The notes beneath the pieces are model-generated. The model did no database searches. It saw only the letters and a list, made by a program, of their open reading frames with translations, and was not told the DNA's origin. Positions 1-7,205 of a DNA stretch of 12,489 bases are shown piece after piece; position 1 is the stretch's first letter; every line of letters begins with the position of its first letter. This DNA is from Cellvibrio sp. (GTDB lineage Bacteria; Pseudomonadota; Gammaproteobacteria; Pseudomonadales; Cellvibrionaceae): positions 1-12,489 of the forward strand of contig JAJQJO010000056.1 in the NCBI GenBank assembly GCA_021323495.1, read 5' to 3'. Both the position numbers and the translations under genes were made by a program.

Positions 1-420
1 GTTTACAAAATTCAACCTGCCTTGCTCAAATCACTAGTCAGCCTGGGCGACGCGGCCGCCAGCGAACTGGAACATTCCCTAATTCATTTGGTGAAACTGC
101 GCGCATCACAAATTAATGGCTGTGCCTTTTGCCAACACATGCATGCGAATGAAGCGCGTAAAGATGGCGAACAGCAACACCGTCTGGATGTGCTCCCAGC
201 CTGGCGTGAGGTGGATATTTTTTCGGCACGCGAACGTGCTGCATTGGCTTGGACAGAAGCCCTGACACGCCTTGCTGACCAAGGTGTAAGTGATGCCAGT
301 TTCACCCAAGTGGCAGAACATTTTAGCGAAAAAGAAATCGTCAATCTCAGTGCAGCCATAGCTACCATTAATGCATGGAACCGTATCGCGGTTTGTTTTA
401 ATTTCGTGCCCAATTTTTAA
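1..420 (+). CDS. Carboxymuconolactone decarboxylase / AhpD-like family protein (5' end missing)
   Basis: The frame is open from the first base, so the start lies outside the window; 139 residues are visible and family members are usually about 145-150, so only a few residues are missing. Residues 38-50 contain the AhpD-type core N-G-C-x-x-C-x-x-x-H (Cys41, Cys44, His48), preceded by the helix ending V-K-L-R-A-S. This motif is the redox-active or peroxidase-like centre of the alkylhydroperoxidase D-like branch; true gamma-carboxymuconolactone decarboxylases generally lack the CxxC. The likely role is a small cytoplasmic thiol peroxidase or reductase of unknown substrate. The secreted thioredoxin-fold gene begins 23 bases downstream on the same strand with no terminator between them, so co-transcription is likely and fits a redox theme. 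A TTG at 22 could be read as a start but lies inside the conserved N-terminal helix. Family call is firm; the substrate is unknown. Confidence 0.86.
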   Translation, partial: VYKIQPALLKSLVSLGDAAASELEHSLIHLVKLRASQINGCAFCQHMHANEARKDGEQQHRLDVLPAWREVDIFSARERAALAWTEALTRLADQGVSDASFTQVAEHFSEKEIVNLSAAIATINAWNRIAVCFNFVPNF

Positions 421-443
421 CGCAACTTTTTTGGAGAAGGATT

Positions 444-1355
444 ATGCAAGCGCGCTATTTTTTTACATTCTTTTTATTTTTATTATCGCCCTGGATCAGC
501 GCCGCACCGCTGCAATTTGAAGCGCAATACCAAACCTTTGAAAAACAACCGGTAGCGCTGCAAGCATTGATTGGCAAGAAACCGGTCTATCTGAAATTTT
601 GGGCAACCTGGTGCCTGGATTGCCGCCGTGAGCTGCCCAGCCTTGAACAAACCTATCAACAATATCGCGATAAGATCGCCATTTTTGCGGTAAATTTAAA
701 TATCAACGAAACTGATGAAGCGATTCGATCACTGCAACAGAAAAACAAACTTACCATTCCCATTTTGATGGACAATAACGGCACCATCGCCGGTAATTTT
801 GAATTTAAGGGCACACCGTTCCATGTATTAATTAACGCACGGGGCGAAGTGGTTTACACTACCTACAAAGATGACGCACAACTGGCAACACAATTAGCCC
901 AGCTTGCCAGCAACACCCAACCTGCAACAGCATCAACAATGCAAACCAATGCGGCCTCCAGCACACCATTACCCAAGGGCACCTCGGTAGTTTATTTTTC
1001 TGCAACCTGGTGTGACTGGTATATGAAAGATATTAATCCGGAAATGGCCAGTAACTGCATCAATGCACAACAAATGGTAAATAAACTCTATCGCAACAAT
1101 CCGCATCTGCAGTTGACAACCTATGTCACCCACCTATGGACAGAACAAGCAGACATAGCCGAATACACTAAAAAATTCGCCATTCCCTACCCCATCACTA
1201 TGGACGATAACAACCAGCAATTCCGTCAGCTACAAGCCAATGGATATCCGACGATAATTGTATTTGAAGATGGAAGGGAAATGGGCCGCTTTACCAATTT
1301 TGATAATGCAGGAAAAGTGCAAAAAGAAATTGAGGCATTACTGAAAGAAAAATAG
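444..1355 (+). CDS. Secreted protein with two thioredoxin-like domains (TlpA/redoxin type)
   Basis: This 303-residue protein starts at an ATG seven bases after GGAG (433-436). Residues 1-21 form a signal peptide (hydrophobic core F6-I18, cleavage near A20/A21), so it probably acts in the periplasm. Domain 1 (about 25-155) is a TlpA/redoxin thioredoxin fold with the active site W-C57-L-D-C60 and a cis-proline at T124-P125. A Thr/Ala/Ser/Gln-rich linker (about 155-175) leads to domain 2 (about 178-303), a second thioredoxin-like fold. Domain 2 has W189-C190-D-W-Y in place of CxxC, a further cysteine at 205, and its own cis-proline in G267-Y-P269-T. Domain 1 is probably a thiol-disulfide oxidoreductase; domain 2 may use a C-x14-C pair or only bind partners. 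It follows the AhpD-like gene and ends just before a terminator. Partner proteins are unknown. Confidence 0.85.
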   Translation: MQARYFFTFFLFLLSPWISAAPLQFEAQYQTFEKQPVALQALIGKKPVYLKFWATWCLDCRRELPSLEQTYQQYRDKIAIFAVNLNINETDEAIRSLQQKNKLTIPILMDNNGTIAGNFEFKGTPFHVLINARGEVVYTTYKDDAQLATQLAQLASNTQPATASTMQTNAASSTPLPKGTSVVYFSATWCDWYMKDINPEMASNCINAQQMVNKLYRNNPHLQLTTYVTHLWTEQADIAEYTKKFAIPYPITMDDNNQQFRQLQANGYPTIIVFEDGREMGRFTNFDNAGKVQKEIEALLKEK

Positions 1356-1380
1356 GTTTTGCTAATCGTGCATATAAAAA

Positions 1381-1427
1381 GGGCACAACAAGCCAGAAAA
1401 ACCATCTGGTCGGTTGTGCCCGTTTTT
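1381..1427. terminator. Bidirectional rho-independent terminator
   Basis: GGGCACAAC (1381-1389) pairs with GTTGTGCCC (1413-1421). An inner stem CCAGA/TCTGG (1393-1397 with 1405-1409) extends the hairpin. TTTTT follows at 1423-1427 on the plus strand, and AAAAA precedes the stem, giving a U-run on the minus strand too. It lies between the convergent redoxin and RDD genes and can stop both. Confidence 0.87.
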
Positions 1428-1446
1428 ATGGAAATTTATTTCGAAA

Positions 1447-1950
1447 TCAACATTTAACCACTTTGGTTTTTGCAACCAAATCATGAATGCAGCGTTTTTC
1501 TTTCCCAAAAATAAACAATATATTGATGATACTAAAAATTTGGCCCACTACAGGAATTTGGCCGGGCAACATATAAACCGCATAACGGATGACGAGCTGC
1601 GGTTGAAATACTGGAACATTCCCATTCAGATCAACAATTTTTATTTCCAATACTTTTTTCCCAACTGTCTGGCCGTTAGCAATCAAATAGCGATAATTGA
1701 TTGCAAAGAAAACGATAATACCTAGCACTGCCATACCCAAAGAGTACACAAAACCTGGCTGACGCCCTTCCATAATGCCGTCAAAACCACCGGTGAAATA
1801 CATGACCGGAATAACAATCACCATCATGATAATAGAATCGATAATCGACGCACCTAACCGTGCCCAGCGGGACGCCAGTGGTTTTTCACTGTCATCAACT
1901 TGCTCGACCAATTGGGCTTGTGGGGTGCTATAAACGTTATTGTCACTCAT
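1447..1950 (-). CDS. RDD family integral membrane protein
   Basis: This 167-residue protein starts at an ATG five bases after AGGAG. A polar N-terminus (1-27) is followed by R28-W-A-R31-L-G-A-S-I-I-D38, the Arg/Asp signature that gives RDD proteins their name. Three hydrophobic segments follow at roughly 33-53, 68-88 and 128-150. Between them is the conserved G-Q-T-V-G-K-K-x-L-x-I-K-I-V-D stretch, and near the end R-C-I-H-D-L-V-A. These are the usual RDD landmarks at the usual size. The molecular role of most RDD proteins is unknown; a few have been linked to ion transport or salt tolerance. It lies downstream of the CPBP protease gene on the same strand with a 165-base gap and appears to have its own promoter. 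The family call is firm and the function open. Confidence 0.87.
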   Translation of the reverse strand: MSDNNVYSTPQAQLVEQVDDSEKPLASRWARLGASIIDSIIMMVIVIPVMYFTGGFDGIMEGRQPGFVYSLGMAVLGIIVFFAINYRYLIANGQTVGKKVLEIKIVDLNGNVPVFQPQLVIRYAVYMLPGQIPVVGQIFSIINILFIFGKEKRCIHDLVAKTKVVKC

Positions 1951-2011
1951 AAATGCTCCTGCTTCTCTATTATTAATGGTGATAAACCTGCATGTTCTTT
2001 ACCGCACAGGA

Positions 2012-2040
2012 ACTATAGCGAGAATTTCAGGGATTGAGAA
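2012..2040 (-). promoter_or_regulatory. Candidate sigma-70 promoter for the RDD gene
   Basis: Read on the minus strand, TTCTCA (2040-2035) is followed after 17 bases by TATAGT (2017-2012), which matches the -10 consensus at five of six positions. Transcription would start near 2005, leaving a leader of about 55 bases. The -35 matches only four of six. A TTGACG slightly upstream (2053-2048) is an alternative -35 but is spaced too far. Confidence 0.45.
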
Positions 2041-2115
2041 GACATCGTCAATTTCAAACAATCAAAGGAACGGGCGGGCCCTGTTATTACCGCGCCTGCC
2101 ATAGCGCCCCGGTCA

Positions 2116-2916
2116 TTAATACGGATAAGTCAAAAATGAAAAGTGGATTAAGTTCACCAGGAAGTGAACCGTGATCGGATAGAGGATGTTTTTGCTCAGT
2201 GCATAACTCAGGCCATACAAGAATCCTGCGAGCGCGTACAACCAAATAGCCGCGCCGCCAGTACCGGAATGAATCGCTACAAATATCACCGTTACCAGCA
2301 GCAGCGGAATACATTCCTGTAGCGCTCGATTGGCCGTGAGGCTCGCGACCGCAGTGCGCAGGTTCTGCTGGAACAAAAACCGCATAAAGACTTCTTCAGC
2401 CACACAGGTGACCAACAAGTTTACTACCGCAAATTGCACTATTTGCTCTATTGCCTTCGGCTGGAAATGCAAATCCAACAGCGGAATCGCCACACCGATT
2501 ATTAATGCAGGCGCTAGCAGCAGCAATAAAACCGAAGGTAGCCGGCCAGCGACAAATTCATTCGCGCGCAGTTTCGGCCAGAGCAAATACAACAAAATAA
2601 AACCAGCAATCCCTTTGCCGAAATCAATCGATAATTCATAACGCGCGGGCTCACCAACAGCGCCGGCCAAGCTATATAGCAGCGGATAAGCAAAGCCCTC
2701 GGGCTCATAGGTTGCCACCCGGAATGCCAAAGACACCAGCGATAACAACAACCCCGCTTTAATCCAGCGGTTCAACTCTTCCTTCCGGAAAAACCACGCA
2801 AGACCGGCAACGCCCGCCAAACCAGCTGCATTAGCCCAAGGCAGCCACCCCACCAAGACTAACACCGCGACCAAAACCGCCAGCACAACACCGGCTATCA
2901 ATTCTTTTTTATTCAC
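2116..2916 (-). CDS. CPBP family intramembrane metalloprotease/glutamic endopeptidase (CAAX protease-like, Abi)
   Basis: This 266-residue, very hydrophobic protein has several predicted membrane helices (for example 7-27, 32-43, 54-66, 106-118, 127-146, 158-172, 204-216 and 225-240). The three CPBP catalytic motifs are all present in order: E174-E175-x-x-x-R179, F212-x-x-x-H216 and H251-x-x-x-N255. The active site is therefore intact, and the protein should cleave a membrane or membrane-proximal substrate. Relatives include type II CAAX prenyl endopeptidases, bacteriocin self-immunity proteins and proteases of unknown target. The start is GTG at 2914-2916 without a good Shine-Dalgarno sequence; no better start is visible because the next in-frame candidates cut the first helix. 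It begins just after the dnaJ terminator, so it is not expected to be heat-shock co-transcribed. The substrate cannot be inferred from the neighbours. Confidence 0.86.
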   Translation of the reverse strand: MNKKELIAGVVLAVLVAVLVLVGWLPWANAAGLAGVAGLAWFFRKEELNRWIKAGLLLSLVSLAFRVATYEPEGFAYPLLYSLAGAVGEPARYELSIDFGKGIAGFILLYLLWPKLRANEFVAGRLPSVLLLLLAPALIIGVAIPLLDLHFQPKAIEQIVQFAVVNLLVTCVAEEVFMRFLFQQNLRTAVASLTANRALQECIPLLLVTVIFVAIHSGTGGAAIWLYALAGFLYGLSYALSKNILYPITVHFLVNLIHFSFLTYPY

Positions 2917-2934
2917 GATATTTTTTTACTCAGA

Positions 2935-2963
2935 TTTAGATCGGGCCGTGTAAATTATCGCAA
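2935..2963 (-). promoter_or_regulatory. Weak candidate promoter for the CPBP protease gene
   Basis: On the minus strand TTGCGA (2963-2958) is followed after 17 bases by TCTAAA (2940-2935), each a four-of-six match to sigma-70 hexamers. It lies directly behind the dnaJ terminator and ahead of the GTG start, where a promoter is expected. The support is weak. Confidence 0.25.
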
Positions 2964-2969
2964 TAAAAT

Positions 2970-2996
2970 AAAAAAGCCGATTCTTTCGAATCGGCC
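2970..2996 (-). terminator. Rho-independent terminator of dnaJ
   Basis: Stem GCCGATTC (2976-2983) pairs with GAATCGGC (2988-2995) around a four-base loop. On the minus strand the hairpin is followed by a run of six T and further T-rich sequence. It begins 21 bases after the dnaJ stop codon and closes the chaperone transcript. Confidence 0.88.
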
Positions 2997-3016
2997 TTTA
3001 ATTTTTAATATTTTAT

Positions 3017-4132
3017 TTACTCACCAAAAAACTTCTTCACTCCGTCAAACCAACTCGACTGTTTGGGGGAGTATTTCCCGCCTTTCATTGTCGTTTGGAA
3101 ATCCCGTAGCAATTCTTTTTGTTTGCTGGTGAGGTTGACAGGCGTCTCCACTACAACACGGCAAAGCAAATCACCAACTCCACCGCCACGTACCGGCGTT
3201 ACACCTTTGCCGCGCAGCTTGAAGAGTTTGCCGGTTTGGGTTTCCGGTGGGACTTTTAATTTTACGCGGCCATCGAGCGTGGGAACTTCAAGCTCGCCGC
3301 CGAGTGCAGCGTCGACAAAATCGATGGGGACTTCGCAGTATAAATCGGCACCGTCACGCTTGAAAATATTATGTTCGCGCACATGGACTTGTACATACAA
3401 ATCACCACTTGGGCCGCCGTCCGCACCGGCTTCACCTTCACCGGATAAACGGATGCGATCACCGGTATCCACACCGGCAGGCACTTTAACGGAAAGGGTT
3501 TTTGTTTCTTCTGTACGACCCTGCCCATGACAGGATTTACATGGATCAGAAATGATAGTGCCGCGCCCGCGACAGGTAGGACAGGTTTGCTGCACCGAGA
3601 AAAAACCCTGCTGCATACGCACCTGGCCATGTCCCCCACAGGTGGTACAAGTAACAGGTTTGCTGCCTGGTTTCGCACCGGAACCTTCACAGGTTTTACA
3701 GCTGACCAAGGTCGGGATTTTAATTTGTACGCTGGTGCCCTTAACTGCTTCTTCCAAACTCAGCTCAAGGTTATAGCGCAAATCGGAACCGCGCGCGGGG
3801 CCACCACGACCACCACGGCCGCCACCACCAAAAATATCACCGAATACATCACCAAAAATATCGCTGAAATTATTAAAGCCGGCACCACCGCCCATGCCCG
3901 CCTGACCATCCACACCAGCATGGCCGTGACGATCATAAGCCGCACGCTTGTTATCATCCGAAAGCACTTCGTAGGCTTCGTTTGCTTCTTTGAATTTTTC
4001 TTCCGCACCTGGATCATCCGGATTTCTGTCCGGATGGAATTTCATCGCCACACGGCGGTATGCTTTTTTCAATTCTGCTGCGTCTACATCTTTTTTGACG
4101 CCGAGGACTTCGTAGTAATCGCGTTTTGCCAT
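3017..4132 (-). CDS. dnaJ: Chaperone protein DnaJ (Hsp40)
   Basis: DnaJ delivers unfolded clients to DnaK and stimulates its ATPase in the cytoplasm. The 371 residues carry the full type I layout. The J domain is 1-70 with H33-P34-D35, followed by a Gly/Phe-rich linker at about 75-112. The zinc-binding domain has four CxxCxGxG repeats (C145/C148, C162/C165, C184/C187, C198/C201), and the C-terminal substrate-binding region is about 210-350. Size matches the family (about 375). The start is ATG with AAGG about eight bases upstream. It is the last gene of a grpE-dnaK-dnaJ run on this strand, but 280 structured bases separate it from dnaK and no clear promoter of its own is visible. Expression probably depends on read-through from dnaK. 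No damage is seen. Confidence 0.98.
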   Translation of the reverse strand: MAKRDYYEVLGVKKDVDAAELKKAYRRVAMKFHPDRNPDDPGAEEKFKEANEAYEVLSDDNKRAAYDRHGHAGVDGQAGMGGGAGFNNFSDIFGDVFGDIFGGGGRGGRGGPARGSDLRYNLELSLEEAVKGTSVQIKIPTLVSCKTCEGSGAKPGSKPVTCTTCGGHGQVRMQQGFFSVQQTCPTCRGRGTIISDPCKSCHGQGRTEETKTLSVKVPAGVDTGDRIRLSGEGEAGADGGPSGDLYVQVHVREHNIFKRDGADLYCEVPIDFVDAALGGELEVPTLDGRVKLKVPPETQTGKLFKLRGKGVTPVRGGGVGDLLCRVVVETPVNLTSKQKELLRDFQTTMKGGKYSPKQSSWFDGVKKFFGE

Positions 4133-4167
4133 GGTGCTACCTTAACTGGAATTTCAGGTGATCGATT

Positions 4168-4255
4168 CCCCCCTTTTAACAGGGGGCCAGGAGGGATTTT
4201 TCTGTTGCCTAATCCCTCCCCCGCCTCCCTTTTCAAAGGGAGGAGCTTGACTCCC
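4168..4255. repeat. C/G-rich compound inverted-repeat element between dnaK and dnaJ
   Basis: Nested inverted repeats fill this stretch: CCCCC with GGGGG (4169-4173 with 4182-4186), GGAGGGATT with AATCCCTCC (4190-4198 with 4211-4219), and CCTCCCTTT with AAAGGGAGG (4224-4232 with 4235-4243). A further CTCCC (4251-4255) can compete for GGGAG (4238-4242). The unit of C-run, TTTT, then G-run appears twice. It resembles dispersed REP/MITE-like intergenic repeats seen in many genomes, but copy number cannot be judged from one window. In the RNA it could act as an attenuator or an mRNA-stabilising structure between dnaK and dnaJ. Confidence 0.6.
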
Positions 4256-4321
4256 TTCGTGCGAGGCGTTGGTGTAATGGGTTTGAAAAATCGTTTATGA
4301 AAAATATTTGCTTCTTACATG

Positions 4322-4347
4322 ACAAATGCGGGCAAGCCCGCATTTGT
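4322..4347 (-). terminator. Long perfect hairpin downstream of dnaK, possible partial terminator
   Basis: ACAAATGCGGGC (4322-4333) and its exact reverse complement (4336-4347) are separated by two bases, giving up to 12 paired bases with a GC-rich core. The core is followed by ATTTGT rather than a strong T-run, so termination may be incomplete. That would lower dnaJ relative to dnaK without abolishing it. Confidence 0.5.
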
Positions 4348-4351
4348 GTTT

Positions 4352-4411
4352 GGATCCTTAAGCTGGATCCGAATCGCGATGGGTAAAGCTTGCGCGCCAC
4401 CCATCGTGCGA
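4352..4411 (-). other. Two further hairpins directly after the dnaK stop codon
   Basis: GATGGGT (4378-4384) pairs with ACCCATC (4399-4405), and the outer TCGC/GCGA (4374-4377 with 4408-4411) extends it with a two-base bulge. This stem begins two bases after the dnaK stop. Next to it GGATCC occurs twice (4352-4357 and 4365-4370) and can pair with itself across seven bases. Neither has a T-run, so they look like 3'-end protecting or folding structures rather than terminators. Confidence 0.4.
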
Positions 4412-4412
4412 C

Positions 4413-6344
4413 TTACTTGTCTTCTTTCACTTCTTCGAATTCAGCATCCACTACACCGTCATCAGCTGCTTTGCTATTGCCGCCCGCTTGTTGTGCGCCC
4501 GCACCAGCATTTGCACCCGCCGCCTGTTGTTCAGCGTAAAGTTTTTGTGCGAGTGAGCCTGAAGCTTCGGTCAACTTGGTAGTTGCTGCCTCGATCTTCG
4601 CGAGATCATCAGCTTTGGCTACATCGCGCGCTTCAGTCAGGGCAGCTTCAATTGCCGACTTTTCTTCAGCAGTCGCTTTATCACCCGCGTCTTTCAAGGT
4701 TTTTTCAGTTGCGTGGATCAAACCTTCAAGCGTATTGCGTGCAGCGACTACTTCTGCAAATTTGCGATCTGACTCGGCATTAGCTTCCGCGTCTTTAATC
4801 ATTTTCTGGATTTCATCATCACTCAAACCGGAAGACGCTTTGATAACAATGGACTGTTCTTTACCAGTCGCTTTGTCTTTCGCGCTTACGTTCAAGATAC
4901 CGTTGGCATCGATATCAAAAGTTACTTCGATCTGTGGCATACCGCGTTGCGCCGGTGGGATATCACTCAGGTCAAAACGACCGAGCGATTTATTTTGCGA
5001 CGCTTGCTTACGTTCACCTTGGACAACATGGATAGTCACGGCAGTTTGGTTGTCATCCGCAGTCGAGAAAATTTGCGATTTCTTGGTAGGAATCGTAGTG
5101 TTTTTGTCGATCAACGGAGTTGCAACACCACCCATGGTTTCGATACCGAGTGTCAACGGGGTTACGTCCAACAACAGTACGTTGGTGGTATCGCCCGACA
5201 ATACCGAACCCTGGATTGCAGCGCCAATTGCTACTGCCTCATCAGGGTTTACATCTTTACGCGCTTCTTTACCGAAGAAATCAGCAACCGCTTTTTGCAC
5301 CAGTGGCATACGGGTTTGACCGCCTACCAAAATTACGTCATCAATTTCACTCAGCGATTTGCCAGAATCTTTAATTGCTTGTTTCACTGGTTCCATAGAG
5401 CGAGTTACCAGCTCTTCTACCAATGATTCAAGTTTGGCGCGGGTCAACTTCACTACCAGGTGTTTTGGACCCGTTGCATCAGCGGTGATGTACGGTAAAT
5501 TCACTTCAGTTTGCTGGCTGGTGGACAATTCGATCTTGGCTTTTTCTGCAGCCTCTTTTAAACGTTGCAATGCCAATGGATCATTGTGCAGATCGATACC
5601 AGTATCTTTCTTGAAAGTCTCCGCGAGGAATTCAATCAAGCGCATATCAAAGTCTTCACCACCAAGGAATGTATCGCCATTGGTTGAGAGTACTTCGAAC
5701 TGATGTTCACCATCTACGTCAGCAATTTCGATAATTGAAATATCAAAAGTACCACCGCCCAAGTCGTAAACCGCGATAGTGCGGTCGCCTACGCCCTTGT
5801 CCAAACCGTAAGCCAGTGCAGCAGCAGTAGGTTCATTGATGATGCGTTTTACATCCAGGCCAGCGATGCGACCAGCATCTTTGGTTGCTTGACGCTGTGA
5901 GTCGTTGAAGTAAGCCGGCACAGTAATTACCGCTTCAGTCACCGTCTCGCCGAGATAATCCTCAGCGGTTTTTTTCATTTTCTTCAATACTTCAGCAGAA
6001 ATCTGCGGCGGTGCTTTTTTATCGCCCTTCACTTCCACCCACGCATCGCCATTATCGGCCGCAACGATTTTGTAAGGCACCATGGAGATATCTTTTTGCA
6101 CAACATCGTCTTTGAATTTGCGGCCAATCAAACGTTTCACCGCATACAAGGTATTGTGCGGGTTGGTGACTGATTGGCGCTTGGCGGATTGGCCGACCAG
6201 GATTTCATCGTCGTTGGTAAATGCAATAATCGACGGTGTAGTGCGATCGCCTTCGGCGTTTTCGATCACTTTTGGTTTGCCGCCTTCCAATACAGATACG
6301 CAAGAGTTGGTGGTACCCAAGTCGATGCCAATAATTTTGCCCAT
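4413..6344 (-). CDS. dnaK: Chaperone protein DnaK (Hsp70)
   Basis: DnaK is the ATP-dependent cytoplasmic chaperone that works with DnaJ and GrpE. The 643 residues match the family (638 in E. coli). The nucleotide-binding domain (about 1-385) shows G6-I-D-L-G-T-T-N13, Lys70 in A-V-K-R, and the second phosphate loop D195-L-G-G-G-T199-F-D. The substrate-binding beta domain and helical lid follow, with an Ala/Gly/Gln-rich tail and the acidic end E-F-E-E-V-K-E-D-K. The frame is open further upstream to a GTG at 6401. The ATG at 6344 is chosen because AGGAG lies seven bases before it and the protein then begins M-G-K-I-I-G-I-D as in relatives. It lies 225 bases after grpE, with its own candidate heat-shock promoter in that gap. 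Confidence 0.98.
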   Translation of the reverse strand: MGKIIGIDLGTTNSCVSVLEGGKPKVIENAEGDRTTPSIIAFTNDDEILVGQSAKRQSVTNPHNTLYAVKRLIGRKFKDDVVQKDISMVPYKIVAADNGDAWVEVKGDKKAPPQISAEVLKKMKKTAEDYLGETVTEAVITVPAYFNDSQRQATKDAGRIAGLDVKRIINEPTAAALAYGLDKGVGDRTIAVYDLGGGTFDISIIEIADVDGEHQFEVLSTNGDTFLGGEDFDMRLIEFLAETFKKDTGIDLHNDPLALQRLKEAAEKAKIELSTSQQTEVNLPYITADATGPKHLVVKLTRAKLESLVEELVTRSMEPVKQAIKDSGKSLSEIDDVILVGGQTRMPLVQKAVADFFGKEARKDVNPDEAVAIGAAIQGSVLSGDTTNVLLLDVTPLTLGIETMGGVATPLIDKNTTIPTKKSQIFSTADDNQTAVTIHVVQGERKQASQNKSLGRFDLSDIPPAQRGMPQIEVTFDIDANGILNVSAKDKATGKEQSIVIKASSGLSDDEIQKMIKDAEANAESDRKFAEVVAARNTLEGLIHATEKTLKDAGDKATAEEKSAIEAALTEARDVAKADDLAKIEAATTKLTEASGSLAQKLYAEQQAAGANAGAGAQQAGGNSKAADDGVVDAEFEEVKEDK

Positions 6345-6469
6345 GGTGTTGCTCCTAAAAATGCTATTTGTTGCTAAGTGCCGATGCGATATGACCTGCA
6401 CTGAATTGTTGATTGCTTGCCCTTGTTGACGCCGATCAGTAATGATTTACGTTTTGTTGGCAGTTGCGT

Positions 6470-6500
6470 TCTATATTGGCGCGTGTGAAATTAATTCAAG
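6470..6500 (-). promoter_or_regulatory. Candidate sigma-32 (and overlapping sigma-70) promoter for dnaK
   Basis: On the minus strand CTTGAA (6500-6495), a perfect sigma-32 -35 core, is followed after 13 bases by CGCCAATA (6481-6474), a partial match to CCCCATNT. The same DNA can be read as a sigma-70 promoter: TTGAAT (6499-6494), 18 bases, TATAGA (6475-6470). Transcription would start near 6465, giving a leader of about 120 bases before dnaK. It lies in the grpE-dnaK gap, so dnaK may be expressed both from here and by read-through from grpE. Confidence 0.5.
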
Positions 6501-6569
6501 CCCAGCGCACAAAAAATCCTCATCTTCGCTGTAGTTTCCCGCGCGCCCTTTTATTGCCTCTCACGAGAA

Positions 6570-7136
6570 TCAGGGTGCTTTGGATACTACTACCATTGCT
6601 GGACGCACTAACCGGCCGTGCAGCGTGTAACCTTTTTGGAAACAGTTCAGCACAGTATTCGGTTCGACATCCGCATTAGGCACGGCAGAAACTGCTTGAT
6701 GCAGGTTGGGATCAAAAGGTTCACCTTCAGGACTGACGGCAACTACCTGATGACGCGCCAGTGCATCCACAAAAGATTTGTGAGTGAGCTGGATACCTTC
6801 AATCACAGCAGCGAAAGCTTCATTGCTGGTATCAATAGCCGCGAGTGCACGCTCCAGGTTATCCACCACCGGCAACAAATCGTTGACCATTTTTTCCAGA
6901 CCAAACTTGTGCGCTTTCTCAATATCTTGCTCGGCGCGACGGCGGGCATTTTGCGCCTCCGCCTGGGAGCGTAATGATTGTTCCTTGGCCGCTTCATATG
7001 CTGTTGCGAGGCTTGCCAGTTGTGCCTGCAGGGTTTCCACGTTTGGCTCGTCGGCAGTTTGGGGCTGCTCGGCCGCATCCTCGGCGGGGCTCGGCTCGGC
7101 CGCATTTTGAATATCGGTATAGTCTTGGGTTGACAC
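6570..7136 (-). CDS. grpE: Nucleotide exchange factor GrpE
   Basis: GrpE releases ADP from DnaK and acts as a heat sensor in the cytoplasm. The start is GTG at 7134-7136, six bases after GGAG (7146-7143), giving 188 residues (197 in E. coli). The frame stays open to 7232, but those extra codons overlap the heat-shock promoter and its probable start site, so they are not translated. Residues 1-40 are acidic and disordered-looking, about 40-110 form the long Ala/Glu/Arg-rich dimerisation coiled coil, and about 139-188 are the conserved beta domain beginning E-P-F-D-P-N-L-H-Q-A-V. The gene is first in the grpE-dnaK-dnaJ run. It is divergent from the chemoreceptor gene, which begins 409 bases away. 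No terminator is seen before dnaK. Confidence 0.97.
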   Translation of the reverse strand: MSTQDYTDIQNAAEPSPAEDAAEQPQTADEPNVETLQAQLASLATAYEAAKEQSLRSQAEAQNARRRAEQDIEKAHKFGLEKMVNDLLPVVDNLERALAAIDTSNEAFAAVIEGIQLTHKSFVDALARHQVVAVSPEGEPFDPNLHQAVSAVPNADVEPNTVLNCFQKGYTLHGRLVRPAMVVVSKAP

Positions 7137-7205
7137 TGTTTTCTCCAATCGCAGGTTGGGCAGATGCAGAGCTGGCCCTGATCCGCTTGAATTACTGTGG
7201 GGGCT

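Noticed and set aside
4168..4255. A CRISPR array or tRNA-like structure in the C/G-rich element
   Set aside because: There are no regularly spaced direct repeats with unique spacers and no cloverleaf; only nested inverted repeats are present.
3527..4300. A 257-codon plus-strand open frame across dnaJ and the dnaK-dnaJ spacer
   Set aside because: It is antisense to the conserved dnaJ J domain and zinc region, has a low-complexity Thr-rich stretch from the Gly/Phe linker, and runs into the repeat element.
4576..5319. A 247-codon plus-strand open frame inside dnaK
   Set aside because: It is the antisense shadow of a highly conserved gene; the Ser/Ala-rich translation shows no domain and it has no ribosome site.
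6345..6401. N-terminal extension of DnaK from a GTG at 6401
   Set aside because: The extra 19 residues match no DnaK; the ATG at 6344 has AGGAG at good spacing and gives the standard N-terminus.
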